Shown here: positions 35,411 to 44,498 of the stretch, in pieces | Layout: every line of letters begins with the position of its first letter | How positions within the stretch are numbered: position 1 is the first letter of the stretch | Notes under the pieces: generated by a model | Databases searched by the model: none | What the model saw: only the letters and a program-made list of their open reading frames with translations | What the model was told of the DNA's origin: nothing | Origin: Candidatus Bathyarchaeota archaeon | GTDB lineage: Archaea; Thermoproteota; Bathyarchaeia; Bathyarchaeales; Bathycorpusculaceae | Length of the DNA stretch: 64,000 bases | Assembly (NCBI GenBank): GCA_026014725.1 | Contig: JAOZHV010000059.1 | Span: 124,001 to 188,000 of the forward strand | Direction: 5' to 3' | Translations under genes and position numbers: made by a program

Positions 35411-36022
35411 CTAGTCAATCTTTATGGATACGCCTTTGGGTTCGTCCTTGCTGTACGTTGGTAAAGTTACTTCAAGTACACCGTTCTTAAAAGTCGAGCG
35501 CGCCTTTCTAACATCAACTTTTTGCGGCAACTTAACTTCCTTATGGTAACTGCGCTCAGGGTTGTCTACAGAAATTGTTAAAGAGTCTTCAGTGCCGTGA
35601 AGTTTTATGTCGCTTTTGTCAGCGCCAGGTAGTTCAGCTACGACTTTAACGTCGCCATTTACGACTGTCACGTCAATTAATGGTTCTCTTTCCTTTTTGA
35701 CGTTTATGGTGGCTTTGCCGAGTTGAGGTTGCCGTTTGATGTTACCGAATTCGTGGATTTCTGGCTTACCGTCTTGCCCAATCCTCACTGAGTACCCATA
35801 GACAAAGGGTCCCCACTCTTCGACTTTGGTTCCATCAGGCAGCACGCGAGTTTTGTGCAAGTCCTGTGGAGCGGCTTTAGTAAGCTCGTCTAATTCACGT
35901 TGCATGCGTTCATGCATACGCATGACTTTCTCTTCAAAATCGTCGAAAAAGCTTCTGCTTGGGAATGGGTAGCGCCTCCGATTGAACCAGCTTGGCATCC
36001 AATCGTCTTCGTCTCTAAACAT
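35411..36022 (-). CDS. Small heat-shock protein, Hsp20/alpha-crystallin family
   Basis: ATP-independent holdase that keeps unfolding proteins soluble. Residues about 110-203 are the alpha-crystallin domain: PLIDVTVVNGDVKVVAELPGADKSDIK, LTISVDNPERSYHKEVKLP, and the signature TFKNGVLEVTLPT. The C-terminal GVSIKID contains the IxI-like contact motif. The N-terminal 110 residues are longer than in Hsp16.5, with an extra beta-rich insert (TKVEEWGPFVYGYSVRIG). It lies 34 bp downstream of the thermosome gene on the same strand, so the two are probably one stress-controlled transcript. Confidence 0.9.
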   Translation of the reverse strand: MFRDEDDWMPSWFNRRRYPFPSRSFFDDFEEKVMRMHERMQRELDELTKAAPQDLHKTRVLPDGTKVEEWGPFVYGYSVRIGQDGKPEIHEFGNIKRQPQLGKATINVKKEREPLIDVTVVNGDVKVVAELPGADKSDIKLHGTEDSLTISVDNPERSYHKEVKLPQKVDVRKARSTFKNGVLEVTLPTYSKDEPKGVSIKID

Positions 36023-36056
36023 GTTTTTTCACCTCCAAAAAAGAAAAGGGTGGTGT

Positions 36057-37700
36057 TTAATCGTAGCTTGGCATTTCATGCGATTTTTGCCCTTTCGGTT
36101 CTTTGTCCATGCCTTTAGCTGCGATTAGGTCGTCGATTTTCAGTATCATGTTTGCAGCTTCAGTGGCTGATTTGATTACTTGTTGCTTGACACGGACTGG
36201 TTCTACAACGTTAAGTTCAAGCATGTTCTTGATTTTGCCAGAGAAGACGTCGACACCAAAGCTTGGGCTGTGGTTGCTTTCATGTTCCGCTCTCAACGCG
36301 ACCATGATGTCTATGGGATCTAAACCTGCATTTTCAGCCAGCATCAGAGGAATTGCTTCTACAGCTTCAGCATAAGCCTCTATAGCCAGTTGCTCTCTTC
36401 CGCCAACTTTAACAGCGTAGCTTCGAAGTTGCCTTGAGATCTCAGCTTCTGAAGCACCGCCCCCTGGAACGATTTTGCCATCTTCAATAGCGTTGCGGAC
36501 CACGCAAAGGGCGTCATGAAGTGAACGCTCGGCTTCAGCGGTAACGTGCTCTGAGCCGCCTCGGATAACGATGGTTACCGCTTTGGGATTCTTGCACTCT
36601 CGGACATAAAGGAGTTTATCGTCGCCGATTTTTAGTTCTTCAACTGCTTTTGCTGTGCCTAAAGCATCTGCTGTTAGGTCTTTAATGCTTGCGATGATTT
36701 TGGCGCCTGTAGCGCGTGCGAGTTTCTCCATGTCGCTGCTGCTTACACTTTTCACTGCAAGTATTCCTGCTTTTGCCAAGAAGTGGAGTGCCATGTCGTC
36801 TATGCCTTTTTCGCAGAATAGAACGTTAGCCCCTGCGTTGCGCACTTGTTCTACCATTTCTTTAAGCATGCGTTCCTCTTCATCGAGGAAGAGCTTCATC
36901 TGGTCTGGTCTTTCGATGTTGATTTTAGCGTCAAACTCGGTTTTTTCTATCTCAAGTTTAGCATTGAGCAAAGCAATTTTTGCGTCATGTATATGCTTTG
37001 GCATTTGGCTGCTAGCAACTTCTTTGTCGATAACCATGCCCTTGACAAGTTCAGTGTCTTCTAGGCTCTTGCCATGTTTCTTTACTACTTTAATTAGGTC
37101 GATGTCGGCTTTGATTTTTCCATCCCGCTCTTCAGCGACTTGTTTAACTGCGTCTACTGCCAGCCTTGCGAAGTGTTCTTTTGAGCCAGTTATGCCTTTG
37201 CTGCCCATAGAAGTCAGGGCGACATTCAATAAAACTGAGTCGTCTTTCATACTAACAGGCATTGCTATATTGTTTAGGACTTCTTGGGCTTTGTCGCTTG
37301 CTTTCTTGTAGCCATCAATGATTACTGTTGGGTGGATATTGTCGTCTAAGAGGCTTTCAGCTTTTGACAATAGTTCCCCTGAGAGAATCACGGAGGATGT
37401 AGTGCCGTCTCCAACCTCGTTGTCCTGCGTCTTTGCCACTTCGACTAGCATTTTTGCTGCTGGGTGCTGTACATCGAGTTCTTTGAGGATAGTGGCACCG
37501 TCGTTGGTAATGGTAACGTCGCCGATGCTGCTGACCAGCATTTTGTCCATACCGCGTGGTCCAAGGGTTGTTTTCACGGTTTCAGCCACAATCTTGGCTG
37601 CCATAATATTGTTTTTTTGCGCTTCTTTTCCAGTTGTTCTTCCTGTACCTTCCTTTAAGACGAGTACAGGTATGTTTCCTTGTTGAGATATAGCTGCCAT
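36057..37700 (-). CDS. Thermosome subunit (group II chaperonin)
   Basis: ATP-driven folding chamber of archaea. The 547-residue protein has the group II signatures TLGPRGMDKMLVS, TNDGATILKELD and GDGTTSSVILSGELL, with KIVPGGGASEAEIS in the C-terminal equatorial part and the apical helical protrusion region near 240-270. The C-terminus lacks a Gly-Met repeat. Start ATG 37700. A 15-bp palindrome lies 32 bp upstream at the predicted transcription start. Only one thermosome gene is in the window; hetero-oligomer partners may be elsewhere. Confidence 0.95.
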   Translation of the reverse strand: MAAISQQGNIPVLVLKEGTGRTTGKEAQKNNIMAAKIVAETVKTTLGPRGMDKMLVSSIGDVTITNDGATILKELDVQHPAAKMLVEVAKTQDNEVGDGTTSSVILSGELLSKAESLLDDNIHPTVIIDGYKKASDKAQEVLNNIAMPVSMKDDSVLLNVALTSMGSKGITGSKEHFARLAVDAVKQVAEERDGKIKADIDLIKVVKKHGKSLEDTELVKGMVIDKEVASSQMPKHIHDAKIALLNAKLEIEKTEFDAKINIERPDQMKLFLDEEERMLKEMVEQVRNAGANVLFCEKGIDDMALHFLAKAGILAVKSVSSSDMEKLARATGAKIIASIKDLTADALGTAKAVEELKIGDDKLLYVRECKNPKAVTIVIRGGSEHVTAEAERSLHDALCVVRNAIEDGKIVPGGGASEAEISRQLRSYAVKVGGREQLAIEAYAEAVEAIPLMLAENAGLDPIDIMVALRAEHESNHSPSFGVDVFSGKIKNMLELNVVEPVRVKQQVIKSATEAANMILKIDDLIAAKGMDKEPKGQKSHEMPSYD

Positions 37701-37731
37701 GTTAAATCACTCTCCTACCAAATTTTTTAGG

Positions 37732-37770
37732 TTCGCTAGAAGCGAAACTCAACACAGCAATTTTATCGAA
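37732..37770 (-). promoter_or_regulatory. Thermosome promoter with palindrome at the transcription start
   Basis: On the minus strand a TATA-like CGATAAAATT (about 37759-37769) predicts transcription from about 37737. There sits the palindrome TTCGCT-AGA-AGCGAA (37732-37746), 32 bp from the ATG. A repressor here would block polymerase recruitment, as archaeal heat-shock repressors such as Phr do, though the sequence does not match a known Phr site that I can recall. Confidence 0.5.
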
Positions 37771-37991
37771 ATGGCAGAAAAAAAATAAAAATTTTTCGGA
37801 GATTAATTGCGGAAGCATGCATCTATTTTTGTACCTTAAAACTAAATAATAAAGATGGAAAGATAAAAGTACGTGTTGGCGGGCAAGTGCTACTGGTTGC
37901 AAAAGGTGAATAGATATCCTAAAACTCGACAAGCAACGCAATTTCGGTCAAGCTTTCAACACTGAAGAGGAAAACGGAGCCGCATAATTGT

Positions 37992-39131
37992 TTGATACGA
38001 ATTAACGTTATCTCTTTCCTAAATTACCTGGTGTCTGGCGCATTAACCCTTCTTATTCCCTTATTGCTGATTGAACGAAAAATGAACATTGCAGAAATCG
38101 GCATGATACTCTCAGTTCTTCCACTGGTCTTTCTCGTTGCTCGTCTCTCTTTTGCCTCAATCGCTGACTACGTAGGCTGGTCACATATTTTTCTATTTGC
38201 CAATTGGCCGACCTCTGTAGGCTCAATAATTATCTATTATTTCGCAACTTCATCCCCTATCTTTCTTGCTGGAAAAATTGCGGAGGGACTAAGAGAATCA
38301 TCGTATTGGGCAGTAATCCGCACAGCCATTTATCAGGTTGCGCCCCAGAAAGCAGCAAAAGAAGCAACAAAAAATAACGCCATCCTTTGGATTGCCACTG
38401 CAGTCGGCAGTGCAGTAGTTGGATTGAGCATCGGTTACATTGGTTTTTCACTATCGCTTGCTGTTTTAGCTTTGATTTCCTTATTCATTGGCATCCCAGC
38501 ATTGATGCTTTGGAAAAGTAATAAAAAAATCGATGTATCAAAAAATGGGAAGGCTTTCGCTGCGCTTATCCCAAAAGGGAGAACAAAACTTTTCTGGATA
38601 GGGTCGTTGGCTTTGATGTTTAACAGTTTATCTGCGTATCCGCTGGTGACGCTGTTGCTTCCAGCGTATATGAATCTAAATTTGGGATATGATTACCTGA
38701 CCATAGGTTTGCTTTTCTTGTTTTATAATGCCGTGGCAGGGGTAGCTGCCTTCTTTAGTCTTAGAAAGCCATTGAGTTCACGACTGGCGTTAGCATTAAC
38801 GGTGCTTAGTATTGTTGCGTCTGTTTTTCTAACTCTTTACAGCATAGCTTTCACCATAGCACTTTTGGTGTTGGCGTTCGTGCGTGGATACGGTATAGGC
38901 TATTTTGAGTACACGATAATCAAGGTGACAAAGAACAGCAGCAACATATCCGTTGACATAGGCTTAATCCACATGCCCCAGAGAATCGCAGAATTCGCAT
39001 CGCTCATGTTTGCAGGTTACCTTGCACAAACCATAGGTTATGCACCAGTCTTCGTTGCCCTAGGGAGCTGTTTTGGTCTCTACGCGTTAATTGCACTCTA
39101 CGTCATTAGAAGAAGCGATGTCGCTCATTGA
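37992..39131 (+). CDS. MFS transporter
   Basis: A 379-residue protein with eleven to twelve hydrophobic helices, two halves separated by a basic loop (LMLWKSNKKIDVSKNGKAF). The motif-A-like loop between helices 2 and 3 is weak (LSFASIADYVGWSHIF). Export of small molecules or drugs is the common role of such short MFS proteins, but the substrate is not readable. The start is TTG. It diverges from the thermosome gene. Confidence 0.8.
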   Translation: MIRINVISFLNYLVSGALTLLIPLLLIERKMNIAEIGMILSVLPLVFLVARLSFASIADYVGWSHIFLFANWPTSVGSIIIYYFATSSPIFLAGKIAEGLRESSYWAVIRTAIYQVAPQKAAKEATKNNAILWIATAVGSAVVGLSIGYIGFSLSLAVLALISLFIGIPALMLWKSNKKIDVSKNGKAFAALIPKGRTKLFWIGSLALMFNSLSAYPLVTLLLPAYMNLNLGYDYLTIGLLFLFYNAVAGVAAFFSLRKPLSSRLALALTVLSIVASVFLTLYSIAFTIALLVLAFVRGYGIGYFEYTIIKVTKNSSNISVDIGLIHMPQRIAEFASLMFAGYLAQTIGYAPVFVALGSCFGLYALIALYVIRRSDVAH

Positions 39132-39236
39132 CAGAAAGCCATCAACAACAGCCACAAAATTGTAAGGCGGCAAGATGAAGTATTTTTTCGGTGTTCTTTC
39201 TTACATTGCTTACCTTAGAAAAACTGATTTTTTGAG

Positions 39237-39446
39237 CTACTCCTCTTTAGCCCAGTATGCTATTTCGTTTCTGTAACAATCAAGACACAATTGTCTATCT
39301 TCAAGGACGTATTCAGGATTTTTTTTACTACACCCAGCGCACTCGTTAATCCTAACAGCGCTAACGCAAATAGCCCTCTTACGTACTTGCACATGTTTAC
39401 TGTTTTCTGTTTTTTCCCTAGAAATTCTTTGTGCCAATTTTTTCAA
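39237..39446 (-). CDS. Small zinc-finger protein (69 aa)
   Basis: A basic N-terminal half is followed by a four-cysteine site: NECAGCSKKNPEYVLEDRQLCLDCYRNEIAYW, with spacing C-x2-C about 17 residues before C-x2-C. This is a treble-clef or LIM-like zinc knuckle. Family and role unknown. It is alone between an MFS gene and a viral-type domain gene. Confidence 0.6.
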   Translation of the reverse strand: MKKLAQRISREKTENSKHVQVRKRAICVSAVRINECAGCSKKNPEYVLEDRQLCLDCYRNEIAYWAKEE

Positions 39447-39645
39447 CCAATTTCAATTGTCCAAAAATAGAATAAATATTTATCCAAAGTTAAATACATA
39501 TAAATATACGAAACATTTATCCGCTCGCTGTTTAGCTGGCGAATGACTGTTTGTTAATTATTCTTCGACAAAAGTGTTAGCAATAGACCGCTCAGAGAAG
39601 GTTTTTCAGCTAAAAGATGTACATACTTGGCTGTTCTTGTTATGC

Positions 39646-39951
39646 TCATTTGTTTTCCGATTGTTGTTTGCTCGTATTTGCATGCTTACAGTAAACATTG
39701 TTTAGCATGTTTGATACGTCGAATTGATATATTAGAGTACACCTGCAAAGGTGACCTACTTCTTCTTGAACCAAACTGCCTTCTGCCGCAGGCCTTGTGT
39801 CATAAACTGGGCCATAAAGGGGGTGAATTAGTTGTTTAGGAAAGGGGTCGCCAGCATGTAAAATCCATGTATACCCTTCCAGTGCCTTGCATATGGGGCA
39901 TACTTGTGAATCTTCTTGTGTTTTCCAAATGATTCTAAGGCTGATAGACAT
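39646..39951 (-). CDS. Orphan MuF/head-morphogenesis-like zinc domain protein
   Basis: The 101-residue protein reads IWKTQEDSQVCPICKALEGYTW and later VGHLCRCTLIYQF. Cys18, Cys21, His67, Cys69 and Cys71 give the C-x2-C ... H-x-C-x-C pattern found in the C-terminal part of phage head morphogenesis (SPP1 gp7/Mu F) proteins. In viruses this domain is fused to a larger minor capsid protein; here it stands alone and no other virion gene is near. It may be a remnant or a recruited domain. The opposite-strand frame is a shadow. Confidence 0.6.
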   Translation of the reverse strand: MSISLRIIWKTQEDSQVCPICKALEGYTWILHAGDPFPKQLIHPLYGPVYDTRPAAEGSLVQEEVGHLCRCTLIYQFDVSNMLNNVYCKHANTSKQQSENK

Positions 39952-40008
39952 AAACTGGCTCCCTTGTTTTTAGTTATGTATTTTTTGGCAGGACATTTCT
40001 CTCATCGA

Positions 40009-41349
40009 TTAGACGATACCTTGGTCCAGCATAGCGTCTGCCACTTTAACAAAGCCGCCGATGTTTGCACCCTTTACGTAGTTGATGAAGTCGCCTTCTT
40101 TGCCGTATCGCACGCAGGTTTGGTGAATCGATTTCATGATTAAACGGAGTCGTTCATCTACTTCCTGTCGAGTCCACGATAGTCGCATGCTGTTCTGAGA
40201 CATTTCCAGCCCCGATGTCGCTACACCGCCTGCGTTCGCCGCCTTTCCTTGACCATACAATACTTCGTTTTCAAGGAAAACTCTGACGCCCTGAGGTTGG
40301 GTCGGCATGTTAGCGCCCTCACATATGCAATAGCAATCGTTCTTTATGAGAGTCTTAGCATCTTCTCCGCTGATTTCATTTTGGGTAGCACAGGGCAATG
40401 CGACATCGCATTCGATTTCCCATGGCTTTTTGCCTTCCAAGTAGTCTGCGCTCTTGTATTTACTTATATACTCCTTTATGCGCCCCCGCTTGTTATTCTT
40501 TAAATCCATTACAAACGCAAGTTTTGCACCTGAAATACCGTCTGGGTCATAGATGGTTCCATCGCTATCTGATAAAGTAACTACTTTGCCACCGAGTTCA
40601 GAAACTTTTTCTGCCGCATATTGGGCAACATTGCCCGAACCAGATATGACAACAACTTTGCCCTCGAAGGTTTCTTTTCTTGTCTTGAGCATTTCTTCAG
40701 CAAAGTACGTAACACCATAGCCTGTGGCTTCTGGGCGGATTAAGCTGCCGCCCCAGTTAATGCCTTTGCCAGTTAATACACCCGTGAATTCATTTTGAAT
40801 TTTCTTGTACATCCCAAATAAAAATCCGATTTCTCGCCCGCCAACTCCGATGTCACCTGCTGGAACATCAGTATCTGCACCTACATGACGTGAAAGTTCG
40901 AGCATAAAGTTCTGGCAAAAACGCATCACTTCAGCGTCGCTTTTACCTTTCGGGTCGAAATCTGAACCGCCTTTGGCACCGCCCATAGGCAGGGTTGTCA
41001 GTGAATTCTTAAACACCTGTTCGAATGCGAGAAACTTTAGGACACTAAGATTGACACTTGGATGGAAACGCAAGCCGCCTTTGTATGGGCCAATGGCGCT
41101 GTTCATCTGAATTCTGTAGCCTTTGTTTACTTTAATTTCGCCTTTGTCGTTAACCCAAGTTACCCTGAACATGATTGTTCGTTCAGGCTCAATTATTCGC
41201 TCTAGAATGTTGGCTGATTGGTATTTGGGATTATTTTCAATTATTGGCCAAACAGAAGTTATGACTTCCTCAACTGCTTGGTGGAATTCAGGCTGATGTG
41301 GGTTTTTTTCTTTTACATATACCATAAAGTCTTCAGGGGATTTATACAT
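40009..41349 (-). CDS. gdhA: Glutamate dehydrogenase (hexameric GdhA type)
   Basis: Interconverts glutamate and 2-oxoglutarate plus ammonia with NAD(P). The 446-residue length, GPYKGGLRFHPSVNLSVLKFLAFEQ, the catalytic Lys in LPMGGAKGGSDFDPKGKS, DVPAGDIGVGGREIG and the Rossmann VVISGSGNVAQYAAEK match the E. coli-like 50-kDa class rather than the shorter archaeal class. That suggests acquisition from bacteria at some time. It follows a zinc-ribbon gene by 18 bp, and the divergent pair of Lrp regulators probably controls both. Confidence 0.95.
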   Translation of the reverse strand: MYKSPEDFMVYVKEKNPHQPEFHQAVEEVITSVWPIIENNPKYQSANILERIIEPERTIMFRVTWVNDKGEIKVNKGYRIQMNSAIGPYKGGLRFHPSVNLSVLKFLAFEQVFKNSLTTLPMGGAKGGSDFDPKGKSDAEVMRFCQNFMLELSRHVGADTDVPAGDIGVGGREIGFLFGMYKKIQNEFTGVLTGKGINWGGSLIRPEATGYGVTYFAEEMLKTRKETFEGKVVVISGSGNVAQYAAEKVSELGGKVVTLSDSDGTIYDPDGISGAKLAFVMDLKNNKRGRIKEYISKYKSADYLEGKKPWEIECDVALPCATQNEISGEDAKTLIKNDCYCICEGANMPTQPQGVRVFLENEVLYGQGKAANAGGVATSGLEMSQNSMRLSWTRQEVDERLRLIMKSIHQTCVRYGKEGDFINYVKGANIGGFVKVADAMLDQGIV

Positions 41350-41367
41350 GGTCTAATCACTGCTCGT

Positions 41368-41691
41368 TTAGGTTTTTCTGACTATACGTATACCATCAAA
41401 GCTCAATGGTGCATCTTGGGCATCGTTGGAAAAGTTAATTTCATACGCATCCTTAGAACCGCACGCAGGGCAAGACCTGATTCTGTATTTACAGTTTTGG
41501 CAGACTTCAGATTCCATGCCCAGCTGAAAATACATGTCTTCTTGACCATCTATGTTTCCAGCAAATAATCCAACTATTTCAACCCAAGTCTTACCACAGT
41601 GGGCGCAAGCAAATCTCTTCTTGAGACCGACCTCAAAGTTATGCTCGACTTGATCAAACACTTTTTCTAGTCGCATGTGTAGCAAACCCAT
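41368..41691 (-). CDS. Zinc-ribbon protein upstream of gdhA
   Basis: Two zinc pairs are visible: FACAHCGKTWVE and VCQNCKYRIRSCPACGSKDAYEI. I chose ATG 41691 over the longest frame (41754) because TATATAAG on the minus strand (about 41711-41720) predicts transcription starting near 41690, making a leaderless message. An internal ATG at 41676 is an alternative. The product has 107 residues, and its function is unknown. Being 18 bp ahead of gdhA, it may be a regulator or partner of the dehydrogenase. Confidence 0.65.
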   Translation of the reverse strand: MGLLHMRLEKVFDQVEHNFEVGLKKRFACAHCGKTWVEIVGLFAGNIDGQEDMYFQLGMESEVCQNCKYRIRSCPACGSKDAYEINFSNDAQDAPLSFDGIRIVRKT

Positions 41692-41879
41692 TAGCCTAAG
41701 ATAATTGAATTGGTATATAAGATTTTGTAGAATAAATAAAGAAATAAAATCCAAACTTTCAGATACTATTGCTGAAAATAGCGCTGATTTCGACGCGCAT
41801 CTCCAACCTTATCAATCACAAATTTTGTAAACAGAATTATATATGAATCAACTACTAACTAGCTGGTGAAGAGCTAAAC
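41692..41879. promoter_or_regulatory. Divergent promoter region between the gdhA operon and the Lrp pair
   Basis: A minus-strand TATA (TATATAAG, about 41711-41720) faces the zinc-ribbon/gdhA genes; a plus-strand TATA (ATTATATAT, about 41835-41843) faces the first Lrp gene, whose ATG at 41880 is preceded by GGTGAAGAG. The 120 bp between leave space for regulator binding to both sides. Confidence 0.55.
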
Positions 41880-42371
41880 ATGGGTGCAAAACTCGACGAG
41901 GTAGACATTGCTATTATCAGGGCCCTGCAAAAAGATGCCCGAGCTAGCTTTGCTGCAATCGCCAAAAGCTGCAATGTCTCTGTTGACACAATAAGTAAAA
42001 GATTCAAAAAAATTGAGAATTCAGGCGTTGCAAGAGGAACAACTGTTCTACTGAACCCTAAAAGTTTTGGTTGTGACTGCATGGCAAGTTTTGGAATAAG
42101 AGCCGACTTTTCTCACATAGAAGAAATACTTCGGTTTCTTAAAAAAATGCCTGATATTATTTTCTCTACTCAAACAATGGGGAGGCATAGCATATTTGCA
42201 TTAGCCATTGTTAAAAATGTTACAAAACTCAATCAAGTTAAAGAGGCAATTAAAGGGCATCCCATGGTTAGGGAGGTAACTACGAGCATATGGGTTAGCG
42301 AGATACTGTTATGCCCTGAGAACTTCGAGTTGCAAGCAACTACAGGAGACCGCCTAATTGGACAACGTTGA
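41880..42371 (+). CDS. Lrp/AsnC-family regulator, first of a tandem pair
   Basis: The N-terminal HTH reads VDIAIIRALQKDARASFAAIAKSCNVSVDTISKRFKKIENSGV. It is followed by the RAM ligand-binding domain (FGIRADFSHIEEILRFLKKMP, then HSIFALAIVKNVTKLNQVKEAI). Lrp proteins form octamers that respond to amino acids. Its neighbour is glutamate dehydrogenase, so glutamate or another amino acid is a likely signal. The 3' end overlaps the next Lrp gene by 14 bases. Confidence 0.88.
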   Translation: MGAKLDEVDIAIIRALQKDARASFAAIAKSCNVSVDTISKRFKKIENSGVARGTTVLLNPKSFGCDCMASFGIRADFSHIEEILRFLKKMPDIIFSTQTMGRHSIFALAIVKNVTKLNQVKEAIKGHPMVREVTTSIWVSEILLCPENFELQATTGDRLIGQR

Positions 42372-42822
42372 CCTCTTCATAATTGAGGCATTGACCAAAG
42401 ATGCTCGTACCTCCTTCCGCCAAATTGCAATGAAATTGAACGTTTCACCCGATACTATCATTGACCGCTACAACGCTCTTCAAGAAAAAGGGGTTATTCG
42501 TGGGTCAACAATTGTGCTCAACCCTAAAGAAATAGGTTACAATGCAATGGCAGTTTTTATGATTGACATTTCACCAGCAGAGGACAGCAAAAACCGCTTT
42601 GATTCTTCAGCGATTTTAGAGACTATAATAAAAATGAAAAACATAATCGTGGCTTCCAAAACTGTTGGAGACCATGATTTGATGGCTATTGGAGTAGTGA
42701 AGGATTTTCGGCATTTGTTTGATGTAAGAAACGAAATTGCCGCCATTCCAGGCGTCAAAGATATGGAAGTATCTTTTTGGAGCGAAATAACTGAACTTTC
42801 CCCTAAGTACTTTGTCATTTAA
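42358..42822 (+). CDS. Lrp/AsnC-family regulator, second of a tandem pair
   Basis: A TTG start inside the end of the first Lrp gene gives a 154-residue protein with the same HTH plus RAM layout (NVDLFIIEALTKDARTSFRQI, then STIVLNPKEIGYNAMAVFMIDI). The two proteins are clear paralogues, so mixed oligomers are possible. The HTH recognition helices differ (VSVDTISKRF against VSPDTIIDRY), so they may read similar but not identical sites. Overlap implies coupled translation and a fixed ratio. Confidence 0.87.
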   Translation: MDNVDLFIIEALTKDARTSFRQIAMKLNVSPDTIIDRYNALQEKGVIRGSTIVLNPKEIGYNAMAVFMIDISPAEDSKNRFDSSAILETIIKMKNIIVASKTVGDHDLMAIGVVKDFRHLFDVRNEIAAIPGVKDMEVSFWSEITELSPKYFVI

Positions 42823-43009
42823 CCCTCTTATGCATGAGTTAATGGTTCGATGCTTGCATGTAACCCTTCCATACAGAGATTGAATAATCGTTAGACGTTT
42901 TCTTTGTGCGTATGCAATAGTAGGGCGGCGGCTACTGCCTTAACTTAAAGCGATTTTTCAGATAAGTGTTGTAGCAGGTAGCCAAAGAAAAAGGAGAGAT
43001 TAAATTTTA

Positions 43010-43321
43010 TCAAAATAAGGTGGGGTCACTTGCTTTTTGTAAGACTTGTTGAGCTAATTCTAGACGAATTTGTATAGCTGTATGCTGCTGAAGAAGAGTA
43101 TTATCTTTTAGCATTTCTTTATGGTTTTTCACATGGTTTTCAATAGCCTCGTTCATCTTTCTCAATGTTGGAATCATGAGAATTTCTTCGCCACAATCTG
43201 GACACTTAATGAATCCCTTTCGCGGGCAATCGTTTGCTCCTGTGACTACTTTTAGGTACATTTCTTGGAGATTTTCGTTGCTGTTTAGTTCTTTGATTTG
43301 AATTTCAGCCATTTCATCCAA
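43010..43321 (-). CDS. C2H2-like zinc-finger protein with helical flanks
   Basis: Of 103 residues the middle carries FIKCPDCGEEILMIPTLRKMNEAIENHVKNH, a C-x2-C ... H-x3/4-H finger. The C-terminal half is helical and Gln-rich (QQHTAIQIRLELAQQVLQ), suited to dimerisation. An extra Cys is in the NDCPRKG segment. No specific family was recognised; a DNA- or RNA-binding role is likely. The start could be M4 (MAEIQI). Confidence 0.6.
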   Translation of the reverse strand: MDEMAEIQIKELNSNENLQEMYLKVVTGANDCPRKGFIKCPDCGEEILMIPTLRKMNEAIENHVKNHKEMLKDNTLLQQHTAIQIRLELAQQVLQKASDPTLF

Positions 43322-43652
43322 TCCCCTGTCGTGATACTCCTATAACAAATCTGAATTAACAATACATATTATAAAATAATTCATAATATCAACGTATATA
43401 CGTGCCAATGATGACTACGCGTATTTCAGAGCATAAATCGGTTGCAAGTGGTAAAGAAACCTTAAATTATGCACCATTCAATGTCCTTGTTTTGCATCGT
43501 TTATGGTGAATATTTTTTTATGCGTTTTGAGCTAAACTTATCCACCTTCTGCTAGATTTTTGAGTGGAACCTAAAAAATTTGAACATGCAAACGGCAAAG
43601 AGGTTTGCCTCTTGCCATAAGATAGAAAAAGAGCTTCTGCTGACTTATAATT
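43322..43652. other. Intergenic region, AT-rich promoters only
   Basis: There is no gene with support. TATTATAAAATAATT near 43367-43381 could serve the zinc-finger gene on the minus strand, and ACTTATAAT (43643-43651) lies directly in front of the creatininase-family start, too close to act as its TATA box if ATG 43653 is used. Confidence 0.4.
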
Positions 43653-44426
43653 ATGACAAAGACGCACAAAGCCCCAAAGCAGTGCCTGTGGCTTGACCAA
43701 TTAAGCACCAAAGAAGCCGCGCCAGCTACAAAAGATGGAGCAGTTGTGATTTTCCCAATTGGAAGCGTCGAAGAGCACGGCGACCATTTACCCTTGTGCA
43801 CAGACAGCATACAATCCGAATACATCGCGCTTGAAGTTGCCAAGAAAACAGGTTGCTTAGTTGCGCCCCCGTTGAGGTATGGCATCTGTAATGCAGGGCG
43901 CAATTTCGCTGGAACAATAACGATAGAATTCGATACGCTGTACAAGTTAGTGCACGACGTTTTGTCAGAGCTGGTTCGCAATGGCTTTACCAGAATTATC
44001 GTTTTGAGTGGGCATGCGGGGCAGTCGCACATGGTTGCGCTGAGACTAGCGGCACAGAACATAGTTGTAAAAAATGATGAAGCAAAAGTAGAGCCGAAAG
44101 TGCGAATTATGGTTCTCTCTGACTTTGATTTTGCAGAAGAATTAACGCCCAAGTATGCTTCGCCGAAGGACGGACATGCAGGCACCATTGAAACCTCTCG
44201 GGTGATGGTCATTGCGCCTGAACTAATCAAAGCAAAGGGCACGGCTAGTTTTCCCAAGATGCCGCGCTTCGAAGTTGTGGCGCATCCTGAACTGTTTTTT
44301 CCAAGCGGAGTCAACGGTGACCCAACCGCAGCATCGGTGAAGAAGGGGCAAGAAATCAACCAGTACATCATTGAACAGTTGGAGAAATTGGTTAAAGAGT
44401 TAAAACAGCCATCTGATTATCCTTGA
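43653..44426 (+). CDS. Creatininase-family amidohydrolase
   Basis: The metal-binding signature FPIGSVEEHGDHLPLCTDS (Glu and His ligands) and LSGHAGQSHMVALRLAAQ are intact, as is the later HAGTIETSRVM. At 257 residues it fits the family that includes creatininase, the MftE mycofactocin peptidase and archaeal ArfB (FAPy deformylase in riboflavin/F420 synthesis). ArfB is plausible in an archaeon with F420-type cofactors, but the sequence alone does not separate these roles. Confidence 0.85.
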   Translation: MTKTHKAPKQCLWLDQLSTKEAAPATKDGAVVIFPIGSVEEHGDHLPLCTDSIQSEYIALEVAKKTGCLVAPPLRYGICNAGRNFAGTITIEFDTLYKLVHDVLSELVRNGFTRIIVLSGHAGQSHMVALRLAAQNIVVKNDEAKVEPKVRIMVLSDFDFAEELTPKYASPKDGHAGTIETSRVMVIAPELIKAKGTASFPKMPRFEVVAHPELFFPSGVNGDPTAASVKKGQEINQYIIEQLEKLVKELKQPSDYP

Positions 44427-44498
44427 GAAACGTTCATGTGTCAAGATAGCTTTAAATCGTTAGCAGAACAATCGAATTACATTTAGGGGAAATATTTC

